From contig SMMW01000585.1 of the NCBI GenBank assembly GCA_004794655.1, forward strand, positions 1,692,001 to 1,756,000: a DNA stretch of 64,000 bases, written 5' to 3'. Below the pieces are notes generated by a model. It saw nothing but the letters and a program-made list of their open reading frames with translations. It did not search any database and had not been told where the DNA came from. Source of the stretch: Marisa cornuarietis (Eukaryota; Mollusca; Gastropoda; Architaenioglossa; Ampullariidae). Shown here one piece after another: positions 36,207 through 46,470 of this stretch; position 1 is the first letter of the stretch, and each line of letters opens with the position of its first letter. The translations under genes and the position numbers were made by a program.

Positions 36207-37235
36207 ATTGTCACAGACACTCGCGTTCTTTTTCTGAACAAAACAAAACAAAACAACTAAATCTGCCTCTTTTGCAGGCCTGTATACATTTAACTACATT
36301 AGCAAAATTATGTTAAAATACTTAATAAAATTCTACGATAGTTATTGAAGTAAAACTGATTCTTAATATACATCCTAAAGTTACTAATTAATTAACCCCT
36401 CTGATTAACAAATATTCTAAAAGAAAGTACTTAAGTGTTTAAAGTCCAGCACAAAGTCACTTTTATCACTGCTTACACTGATGATACTCTTAATCCCAGT
36501 CACTGGATACTTATGATCCACTGTAGACACTATACTCTAAGAAAACAGTCACTGGGGACTATTGATCCAGGAATCCAAAAATATATATCTTCCACATACA
36601 CACGCACGAAAAACATAACGCAAACCATAGACCCCTCCACTCGGGGACAGACGTTGCACACAAACCGGCGCTGCCGCTGGGGGACGAGCCAACCAACATT
36701 CTTCTATCATAAACGCTGCCTCTCGGGGTCAGACGTTGTACACAAAATGACGCTGCCTCTGGGGACGAGCGACCACAACATACTCCATGACACAATTAAA
36801 CAACTCCAACTAACTCACAAAACAACAACAACAAACTCTTCAAATATTCCATGGCATCTGTCAGGCCCCGTAGACTTTAAATCCCCATCTCCCGGCCCTC
36901 GACTTCATGGCCCATCACTAGGCCCCGTAGACTGCGCCTATTGACAGTTACAACAAAAACAAACTACCAATACATAGCTATATCTTTCTTTAAAAACATA
37001 AAGGAAAATTTCAACTTATACACAAAAAAATCCGAGATACACAAAATATGAATACCGCACCTTTGTGGGAAGACGCTGTGTCTCTTTGGGAAGTGAAGCG
37101 CTGGCCGGCGACAGTTAATTAAATTCCCCTTTCTTTTTCAACTATTAAGAAAAGCCCTATTAGTCATGCGACAGGTGCGACTTGGCCACCCTCGCTGTGC
37201 TGGCTGTTAGCCTCATGTCATCGCCCTGTGACAAT
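36207..37235. mobile_element. Repeat-like block bounded by a 10-bp inverted repeat; possible solo-LTR or nonautonomous element
   Basis: ATTGTCACAG at 36207-36216 is matched by CTGTGACAAT at 37226-37235. Ends reading TG...CA within TGTCACAG/CTGTGACA are characteristic of LTRs. Internally a block with GACGTTG-ACACAAA-GACGCTGC-TCTGGGGACGAGC is present twice in tandem (about 36640-36690 and 36720-36770), and AGGCCCCGTAGACT occurs twice about 48 bp apart. A 169-codon plus frame (36435-36944) has no recognisable retroelement domain. No convincing target-site duplication is visible, so the boundaries are uncertain. Confidence 0.35.
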
Positions 37236-40200
37236 ATATATATGTAAACGGAAGGGAGATAGTGGTATATTGAGAAACAAAAGAAACCTGATGTAAGAGA
37301 AAAAAAATAGTATTTAAGCGTCTGGTAACCAAATTGCGTGGCAACGTAAGTTCTTTTATTGTCGACTTTACTATGACAAATAGCTTCCTAGGGGAAGTAG
37401 CAGCGACATTGCTGCAATTATAAGCGAGCTTGTTCGTTTAATCAGCCGGCGGCAAAATGCCGGTAGTCGTCGGCAGCAGCAAGATTTGTTCACATCTCAT
37501 AACACAGACCCTGAGGGGATTTTGCAAAATTAACACCTGTAAACTCTTCATGGCATTTTATATGGATGAAAAATCAAATAAAACTGAGCAAAGCACTTTT
37601 TTTTCACACACTATGAAAGAATCTCGGTCGTCGGTTACAAAAACCGAGCCACGTGACAAAAGTTGTTGGCAATGGGCTCAAGGGAAGCAGCACTGGCTTC
37701 AGCATAGGATGGCAAGACTTGTGTTTCCTTAACCAAGAAAGATTTTTGTTTCTGTGTTGTTGTAAGTGCATACTGCGTTTTGTGATGTTCAGCTTTGGTT
37801 TAGAGGGAGTAAAGAGCAGTGAAGCAACGATAGATGAGATTTTTCATGACGATTAAGTCACCAGCAGATACATGATACATAAGGCATCATAAATGTATTA
37901 CCGCTTCATTTTCAAGTTCCTTGCCATGGGAACTTTAATTTCACTTTATCGAGAAGAAGCATATCAATGATATTAAAATACTAGTAAGATTTGTTATCTT
38001 TGACCATATTAACTCCATCTGCGAGCACAGTGAGCGCAAGCATCTGCAGACAGCCTGATCCCTACAGATCTCTGCAACAGATAAAGTGCTACGAATGGAT
38101 TGTGGCAAAAACAAACAAACAAACAAACAAACTCAACATCCTAGAAAACATTGGTTGTACATCCACATTCCTCGCTTTGAACCATTGGGTGAGCATCAAG
38201 CACGTCACTTAACGTGTTTTTCGTTTTTTCAGCACCTAATAAAGCATAATATACATATAATACCCTTACAGAAGACGCTTTTTTTAACCAAAATGATTTC
38301 TCGTCATCGTTGTCGATGTGTAAAACGGCAACAAACCAGCTCAAGCCATTCAAGGGAATCTACTTATGCTTTAGCGATGAAGAAGGATCTATAACAGTGT
38401 TGTTCCTTCTGTTTCAGTCACGAAATTGATAGGTACTAAATCAGCCAGATCGTGTAAAAAGAAAACAAAAATGACGATGTGTCTGAGAGGAAATAGAACT
38501 GGTTCATCCTACCTACTATCGCATCGAAGGAAACCGAATAAGAAAAATACTGAATACGGCTCTCTGCTCAGTTCCATAGGTCATCCTAACTGCAGATATA
38601 TGTTTTTAAGATTTATCAAACACTAACCGGCTTAGTTTTCACCTTTCCATGCAATTAAATCATTAATGTGCCCGTACATTCAAGAAGGTTCGTGGATAGC
38701 ACACCTCCCGTCTCCGATTCCGCATTTTTCCTTTTCATTAGATACAAACAACTTCCGGTTTGTGTAGCGCTGAGGAAAATTCCTGTACTCGAGTTGTACC
38801 CAAGCACGATAAATTGTATGACGTAAGTACAATAGCTTATTAGGTTGCAGACATTTTTCGAATGTAAATAAGGTGTTATTACTGCAAAAGTAGATTGAAT
38901 ATTTTTTGTAGAAAAAAAATGTGCTCAGTGCCCCGTCCGTATCATTTGACCTGTTGATGCTGTACTGTGGGATGTTGGTGTTGACTGTTGGGGCCGCGGT
39001 ATGTCCGATATTTTAAGCGTTTTTCGTTTTCGTTTTTGTTTACCGAGCTCGTCACAAGGAGTCTGTTTATTCAAGATGGGCGCTTATCATTTTAAGTAAT
39101 TTTAACGATCGCTCTTCTTCTTCCATGGCTGTTGTAATGAAGGTGGAAGGGCAATCCTATGGTTTAATAGTATTACGAGATATTACTAATTCTAACGTAA
39201 AATGCTTTGCTCGTTTGGATGAGATTAAATCTGCTAAGCAATAATCTGCTCACATCAACAAACATTTTAAGTTTATTTGATGAGTTATTGTTTCTGTTTA
39301 ATATATTTTGCGGCCCTATGCTCCACTGAGGGTGAAAAGGAATAATAATAAGAATATATTTAGAGATATATTAGCATGACTGATTTTGCATGTATTTTAA
39401 TATATAAATATTAATCCAGTATACATTTCTTCAACATAGAGGTACCAAATTGACATTTACTGTTTTCATTGTCACTGTTTAAAGCTTTTAGATTCTTCTT
39501 TTTCTTTTATGACTAAAGTCCAAATTTGCTTTACGATTGTTAATGTTATTTCTTGGAGAACATTGTTTTTTTTGTTTTGGAGTTAATACATACAAAGCTA
39601 GTATTTTTAACCCAAGCAATTTTTATAAATTGTGGTGAGATTAAAATTTAAATAAATTAAAATTTTTCTGATTTATTAAATACAACGACATTTCTTTGAA
39701 AAATGGATACAAGAGTAATTTCATATTGTTCTGTGATAGTTACATGATATTTATTTCATGAAATCATATTTTTTACAAATTTTATTTGTCTTAATAAAGA
39801 TCATGCCAGTGGTAATGCATTTGTGTAATGTTATGTAATGGAGAGCCTTTAGTTACAAAATGTTGTATTAAATTTATTTACAGTATTTGCTGATGTAAAC
39901 TGTCATAAATTAGTTCAATTACATATTTCATTGTTCTTTTCACAGTGATAATATGCAAATTATATATTTTCTGCCAATATATCTAATTTACAAGCAATCT
40001 TCTTTACACATTATGGATAGGCTTCTTGTCGCATTCATAACAAGGTAACATAACATGAAAAAGCATTTATGGGAGCTGACCATTTGAGTATCAGGTATGA
40101 TACTCAATACTTGATCATATCTATCATAACTCTAAGCAGAAAAAGTAATCCATTATTTAAAGCACTACTCTTGCAACATCACGATCTATAATCGGAGTGA

Positions 40201-42300
40201 TTTTGTCTTGGAGGTGTGGGAATGGGTGGGTGAGTGTGTACACTGTTGTCATAGGCTTCATATTATGACACTTTTGATATTATCTCAAGGTCTCAGCAAT
40301 AACATCTTTACATTTGCGAGGTACCTATAACAATCAGACAGATAAAAACGTGTGACTTTTTTTTAATACAAATGAGTGTCTATTATCTCACTAATGTACT
40401 GAGGCATTGTCTGCAAGAAAATATTGTTTATAGCATACATTCTTACAGGTTATTTTAAGACACAGGATTTTGTTTTGGGGGGTATACTTTGCAGTGCACG
40501 TTACATGTGGGTATGCTGTCAAAAAGGTCAACAAACAGTTAACAGTATTTTAAGCTCTTGACTATGCAGCATTTTTTCATAACTGGGTAAGTGTGTGGTT
40601 GAAACATTAAGCATGTTTAGCAAACTGTGCCTTGGTCGGGTCTCCTTATTAAGAGATAGCACAGAGAAAGATGCTGAGAGGAACTAGTGGTTGAGCAGCT
40701 GGCATAATTATATAAGGGTGTGACAGAAATACTTGTCTCCCTTGGTTCCACACCCAGGCCAGATGACAAAGAGCTTCGTATGGTTCGTCTCATAGTCAGT
40801 GGGCATGAAAAACTTTTTTTAAAAGCTCTTATGAATAATGTTTTCCCATTTGTCTTATCTTGTAAAGGACAGACAAAATAGATTATTACACATTTATACA
40901 TATTTTTTTTCTCTTGCTCACTCAATCTCTGGTATTCTTTATGTATGTATCCCCTCATACAGGCATGGCTATATGTATGTATACAAACACGTACACATAC
41001 CATGCGAGCGCCAGCCCACATGAATGCAAGTGCACATGCACACACACAAAACCATGAGGAGCAAATATAATAATTATGTAAGATTGGAAAGACATAATCT
41101 AATTAGCTTTCATTAAGAATATCTATTTGGTGTTTCCCAGTGGCATCTTTGTCAGCATTTCGAAAAAGAATAGGTTATAATATTATTTTAGTAATTTAGA
41201 AGTTTGCGTGGTTGAATTATTTTTATGTCAGTTTGAGTCTGCTGAAATCCTCCAATTTTGTTTGAAACTTAATGCATTTTAATTGATATTGCAACTAATG
41301 GTTGTACAGTACTTGACAATCATGTGGAAGCTTGTCACTTCGTAAGCATTGCCTTGTTGCCCCACAAACTGCACCACCCACATATTGTCTAGCATGTTGC
41401 ACAGCCTGTCCTGCATTTTCTCTCTACACTTGGAAGCATGACTCATGAATTGTATGAAGAGTACAGCTGCACCTGTTAGTTTCCTGAATTTGTGTGCAAG
41501 AAACATCAAGCGGGATGTTATGTCTAGCCACTGTGGTGGGATAGCACTACAGGCTGCACTGTCAATGGGAGGTAAACATTGCCTGCACTTTGCAATGGAG
41601 ATAGGGAAGTTACACACTTCAGTTGCAAGTCTGGACTATTTGTATGTAAACTTCGTGAGGCTATCATTAGTGCTAAATTGTTGTATGCCTGTTGTATTTT
41701 AAAGCTATGATGTATCAGATATCTCAGTGACATGTGACATATCTAGTGTGGAAGGAAACAAAATATTTTTTAGGTGCTTCTTTCTTGTAAGGGAAAACAA
41801 AAAGACAAAAGTTAGGACAGTATGAACTGTTCTGGACTGTTGTTGATGAGTAGTAGTGGATATTGTATATGTGTTACACTAACAGGTATTAAAATCTAAT
41901 TAATAATAACATTTAAATAATAAAAGAGATCACCCACCTATAGGTGGATATTAAACTTCAATGCAGTCCTCCATCTTTCTTCTCATTACAAATGGCTTAA
42001 TAAAATCTGATTGATGTACATGTATACTGAAGGGGCTGTTAATTGCTATACTGTTTTTGCCTGTTTTATTTTTGATGCAGTAGGTGAATCAAAACTGTCA
42101 TAGTTGATATAAGTATTTATATTATCTAAAATCAGCTACTGAGGTGGATGCTAACACCTTATTACATTTGTTTCTTTTATGTGTGGCTTAATAGTAATTG
42201 CGTCTAAGTGATCAGATAAGATTGTATTTATCCCAGAGGGCAATCAGAGGCAGCTCTATATGAAAGATAATTCTTAATGGTCAAATATGGTATAACATGA
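37236..42300. other. AT-rich desert; no gene seen
   Basis: Mostly very AT-rich. An (AAAC)n run lies at about 38107-38131. At 40155-40210 a minus-strand GATCGTGATGTTGCAAG resembles the tails at 15.4 and 19.2 kb. A 142-codon minus frame at 40617-41045 and overlapping frames at 41279-41733 have no domain and no splice support that I can see. Confidence 0.5.
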
Positions 42301-42504
42301 GCTTATGCTACAGGGATGGAAAACTTTTCTGTGCTATATTTTCTTTTTCTGCAAGAAACTAGCTGTAGCATCTTATGAAAAAATTAAAGAAAATGTTGAG
42401 AAATATGTAAAGTTGAGAGACTGGTGGTCACAAAAGTATCATAATCCTCATGTTCAAAGGGCTGGTTCATCTATAATTTTGTACAATTTGTTTTTCTGTT
42501 GCAG

Positions 42505-42526
42505 ATGAGCTGATGTCCACCATGGG
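42505..42526 (+). other. Candidate 22-nt microexon
   Basis: An excellent acceptor (TTGTTTTTCTGTTGCAG) is followed by 22 nt and a strong donor, GGG|GTAAGTT. Its length is not a multiple of three, so inclusion would shift frame. A 67-codon plus-strand segment upstream (42305-42508) with a charged stretch (SYEKIKENVEKYVKLRDWWS) runs into the acceptor but is probably intron. Confidence 0.3.
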
Positions 42527-42639
42527 GTAAGTTAATGAACATTTTATTGTATTGATATACAAATGTTTATAAAATCTGTATGCAATAGAATTAAGCACTA
42601 ATTTTAAGCACACATGAGCACACACTTTTCTCTTGGCCA

Positions 42640-42830
42640 GCTTTACGTGAGGGTGGTGCCCATCTCTTCTCCCTCACTGCCTTACCTGCCCCAACCCTCT
42701 TAGGAGTCAAGTACCAATTCGCGCCAGCTGGGTCGACTTTGGGAAGTTTTCTGCGCTACTGGGGTATCGAACGAGCATGCCTCTCAGTTCGGACACCAGC
42801 GTTCCAACCACTCGACTGTCCGCTTCCCCT
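42640..42830 (-). mobile_element. tRNA-derived SINE
   Basis: On the minus strand an A-box-like CGAGTGGTTGGAACGCTGG and a B-box GTTCGATACC (42763-42772 on +) stand at tRNA-like spacing, followed by a non-coding body of about 120 bp. The head is tRNA-like but the body differs from the copies at 20.1 and 63.2 kb, so it is a separate family. Confidence 0.7.
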
Positions 42831-43844
42831 ATTCCAATAAGGAAGGATGTGGCTCAAACAAGAGATTACCCATTCTCTGCATACCACAGGCCATTAGGGT
42901 TCACTGATTTGTAAGGAGATGGGGGAAACCCCGTTTTTGTACGAAGTACTGTGCTGCAGCACGCTGGTACAACGTGGTTGTCAAGGACCGGCGTTAGCTG
43001 GTGACCATCTCCATCTTCCCATCAACAGCCCAACGCGTGAACAAAGTACTGGTCCGGAATCAGCGCAGGCATAGAACCTACAGTTTGGACACATCCTATC
43101 TCATCAGTATGTGATATGAATGAGGCAAGGGTTGTCTTACAGAAAGAAGTAATAGTACAGAAAGAAGTAGCTGACAATCAGTCAAGACCACTGTAGTACA
43201 TGGTCTTGCTAGCCCTTATTAGCTTGCTGAGTGAGTTGTCTTATTAGTTTTGTGTGCACAGTAAGGAGCATGTCAGAGCATTCACAAGCCACAGCTTGCT
43301 GTTGAAAACGGGCTAATCACAATGGCGATGGGTCGTTCGTTTTCTCGTTGCAATCCGCACGATTGTGTCCACTTTAATGGTCCCCAAACAAAGAATGCCT
43401 CTTGAAGATCCCATGGGACGCAGTGAGTGAAGATCTGAATGGGAAGCTGTTAACATTTACACGCCAGTCTCACATTTCCAATAAAATCAGACCTTTGCAT
43501 ATTTTTCTTCCGCGAAGAACGACCCTCGTGACGCTTTCCAAGTGGATTGAACCCGGGATTTAGAACGGCCAACGTGTGTGTGTGAGAGAGAAAGAAGATG
43601 CGATTTCATGTTATGCGGATTTCTTTTAGCAAAGTCTTTCGCCTCTTCAGCAAGTGTTTCGAGGACCTCTAGTGTTGCTGTTCGATCTTTCTGCGATCAG
43701 ACATGGTTGCCTTTCGTCTTTCTGTCTCGTGTTTTGTAATCAAAGGTTGCATTCTATGGCCGAAAGGAACGCTGTACTACGCATAAGCAGCCAGCCGCCC
43801 CCCCCTTCCCTCCTGTGACTCTGTACGATCTGTTCAATTTAGCT
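42831..43844. other. No gene seen
   Basis: Mixed sequence between two SINE copies. The stretch 42850-43090 could be the remains of a larger repeat but shows no diagnostic ends. Confidence 0.35.
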
Positions 43845-44040
43845 TCCCGACACGTTGCAGTCGTTATCGAAAGATTGGGGTTCGATACTCAAATGGCTGC
43901 CCACAAGCAGGTGTCTAACCGTACCCGTCACATTCATCTCTGCTCCATCGCGCTCCCGGGTATTACTCCTGCTTTCTAGCCCATTGAGAGTACCCACACC
44001 TCGTCAAACGCGCCCTATGGCATGAACACGCTGTGCCTGC
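43845..44040 (+). mobile_element. Degraded tRNA-derived SINE
   Basis: A T-arm-like AAGATTGGGGTTCGATACTC contains a perfect B-box start (GGTTCGATAC, from 43879). The A-box region upstream is degraded. A non-coding body of about 150 bp follows. Confidence 0.45.
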
Positions 44041-45174
44041 TCCCAGCCCTAATCAGTTTTTTGGGAGTAGAGGAGGGGGGCTAGGGATGTTATAAAAAAA
44101 GGGCGGGAGTAACATTTCATAGCGTGCTTTGGAAAGCGTAATCAGCGTAATCGAATTTTGTGCTAGGATGAAAGTTCGGGAAGTGATATTCAATAAAACC
44201 GATGGTGAATGAAGTATGTTGGCCGTGCCTAATTGCCTTTTGCCTACCAGTCGGCCTTGGCCTTTTGGCTGTGACATTGTGGTCTGAGACCAAAATGGAT
44301 GTAGCTCAAAGTCTTCAGTCACTGGCTTGGAATCGTTTGCTCTGAGCTTCGACTACGGGAAAAAGTTCGGTGCCAATGTCAAGCCAAGCGTTGCTGCTAG
44401 AGGTGCCACCAGTGTGATGCTCCCCCGGGCCACAACCAGGAGGCTGCGGCCTCTGCGCAGAGGTAGGTTGGTGGGCTGAAACCTCTTTTGCTGTGTGCGT
44501 ACGTCTCTTGTCTTGTGAATAATGTCTTCGATCACCTCACTATTTCTTTTAAACAAACAAAGCCTCGAGCTAAGAAGGCCAGTAAACTTAGCCATTCCCC
44601 TGTTCTGAAAATGTCTGTGAAGTTTCGAAACACTGAAGGAGAGTCAGGTAACAAGAAAAGATAGCAAATGGCGTAGTCTTTTCGTGTGACGTCGTTTCCC
44701 TTCTGGCGTGCATATGCCTCATCTGACTGCCTGCCTTCTTCGTTAGTGCCAGTCAAGGTGCAGCACACCTGTCCATATTCTTAAGAGTCGAATTTAAAAT
44801 TCAAATGGTCGTCGATGCAAGGGGCGACCAGGATCGTTTGCGAGAAAGGGATCGGGCATGGATTTAAATGAAGCAGCAGAAGTCGAAAAGAGAGAGGGAC
44901 GAGTGGAGATTTGGGGGGGAGTCCAGACTAGGAGTATGAGCAGTCCGGATCATGCTGGCCTTTGCTGTGCAGCTCAAGCAACTCGTGCAGTGACGTATGT
45001 GCTCTTGTCGCTGGTGTTCTTAAGGGAAGCACCATAGCTGAATGCTTTCATAAATCTTTTAACCTCAAGCACATTGGCTGAGCGCACCTTTGTAACCTTA
45101 CCTGCAGGTCCATCGCTGTCTTTTCCTCTCTCTCTCTCTCTTCACCCCACCCACTCGAAAAAGAGGAAATCACC
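44041..45174. other. No confident gene
   Basis: Minus frames at 44053-44322, 44353-44595 and 44532-44768 are open for 78-89 codons. None has a clear acceptor and donor, or a domain. A CT run lies at 45127-45141. Confidence 0.35.
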
Positions 45175-45317
45175 TCAGAAACGGCAGTGCTCGTGTAATG
45201 GGCAGGGAGGCAGGACCTCCTCCATTCTGCGCAAAAGAACTTGGGATGAGAAATGAACGGTGTTTGCTTTAAATACATGGACAGTCGTCTCCTCTGTCGA
45301 CCCACGTGGCAGGTTTC
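45175..45317 (-). CDS. Candidate terminal exon (minus strand), unidentified protein
   Basis: Read on the minus strand, a strong acceptor (CGTCTTTCGCGCTGCATTAG) is followed by two bases that complete a codon (phase-1 intron) and 46 codons to TGA. The product begins NLPRGSTEETTVHVFKANTV and ends with a Cys/His-containing tail (PPCPLHEHCRF). Composition is balanced. No clear AATAAA was seen just downstream, which counts against it. No family is recognised. Confidence 0.3.
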
Positions 45318-45719
45318 CTAATGCAGCGCGAAAGACGAGAAGAATATACAGACACACAAACCTTCCCTCCGATACGGCCGGTGTGGCCGCTCCAAAAGCG
45401 CAGACATTCTCCTGGGTGTTGAGTCGAAACTGCCTATTTGAGTTTGCCACAGATCGTCCTCACCGGCCTGTGTGCATGTGTGTCAGTGTGCGCGTGCGCG
45501 CGTACTTGGCTGAGGTTCTTCTGTGCGTCGTCCCTTTCGCAAATTAAGCAAATTGGGTCTTTTTTAAACCTGGACGTTTGCTGTCGCCGGAAATAAGCGC
45601 TGGGAGGGGAAGACGGGGAAAATGCCCCGACGCGATCTTGCGCAGAATCTAAATGTTACATAGTTCAGATGGCTTGTTCTCCAGAAGACTGGGGGTGTAG
45701 AGGGTAGGGGCTGACAAGC

Positions 45720-46140
45720 TTAGCACCTACCAGAGGAGGGGCGCGCACTGGATAGCGGCTTTAAAGTTCAGAGAGCGGAGAGGCCCAAACCAGCCGCAGG
45801 GAGGGAAGGTTTGGTGTGCGTCAACTTCAAACGCTCGCCCGGAAAGGTCTCGGGATGCCTGAATGAGTGGCGGTTTGTCAACACGGAAAGCTGAACAACT
45901 CTGTCGCTTAGCGAATGTCGGAAGGTCTTTTGTGGCGCGTCGTGCTGGAGCGCAACGACAAGCTTGCAGCAGCGGCGGCGGCAACGCGGCCGGACCTCCA
46001 GCGGATACAGGTGTAGAAGACATTGTACCTGAGGTAGCGGAGGAAACAGGCTATAGTGATCAGTGCGGTGCACAAAAGTCCAGTGGGGTATATTCTCACT
46101 GACGACACCCCAAGAACATCTACGTGCACAGTGCGGCCGG
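45720..46140. promoter_or_regulatory. CpG-rich block, possible promoter or 5' region
   Basis: CpG and G+C are much denser than in the flanks, with short GCGG and CGGC runs near 45970-46000. Both strands have open frames (plus 45863-46102; minus 45768-46166), as expected for GC-rich DNA. A donor-like ACAG|GTGTAG lies at 46010. It ends just before the exon candidate at 46177, so it could be an upstream exon or promoter. Confidence 0.3.
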
Positions 46141-46176
46141 GTAACAGTCCTTTGCTGATTGATCATTTTTTTTCAG

Positions 46177-46470
46177 GACAAAAAAATCCGGAAGGACTGT
46201 TAAGAAGCCGGTCTTTAAAAATGACGCGACTGCATCATTACGGACAGGGTCAGCACGGCACCCACCACACTCTCCTCCATGCTGGCCGTCAGAGCGGCGC
46301 GGGGAATGAGGGAGAGCATCGGTCAGTGCGGCGGGCCCGGCCGACTCGCCCTAGCGCCTGCGGCCCCACCCTGGCCCTGAAGGAGCGTCACAAACAGGCT
46401 CTGCGAGGGCTCTCCACCGTGTTGTGGTCATGCTTGGCGTCGCGGCGCGGTAGCGGAGCCAGCCTGCAAG
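46177..46470 (+). CDS. Candidate 294-nt internal exon, unidentified basic protein
   Basis: The acceptor CATTTTTTTTCAG is followed by 294 nt open in one plus frame and the donor CAAG|GTAGGA. No other frame of similar length is open across it on either strand, unusual for GC-rich DNA and a point in favour of coding. Phase is 1 at both ends, so it could be skipped without a frame change. A Met at 46221 begins MTRLHHYGQGQHGTHHTLLH, and an Arg-rich middle leads to a helix-like ALKERHKQALRGLSTVLWSC. If it is a first coding exon, the Met would be the start. No family is recognised. Confidence 0.4.

Noticed and set aside
36435..36944. 169-codon frame as a retroelement protein
   Set aside because: No zinc knuckle, protease, reverse-transcriptase or integrase motif is visible, and the frame covers internally duplicated DNA.
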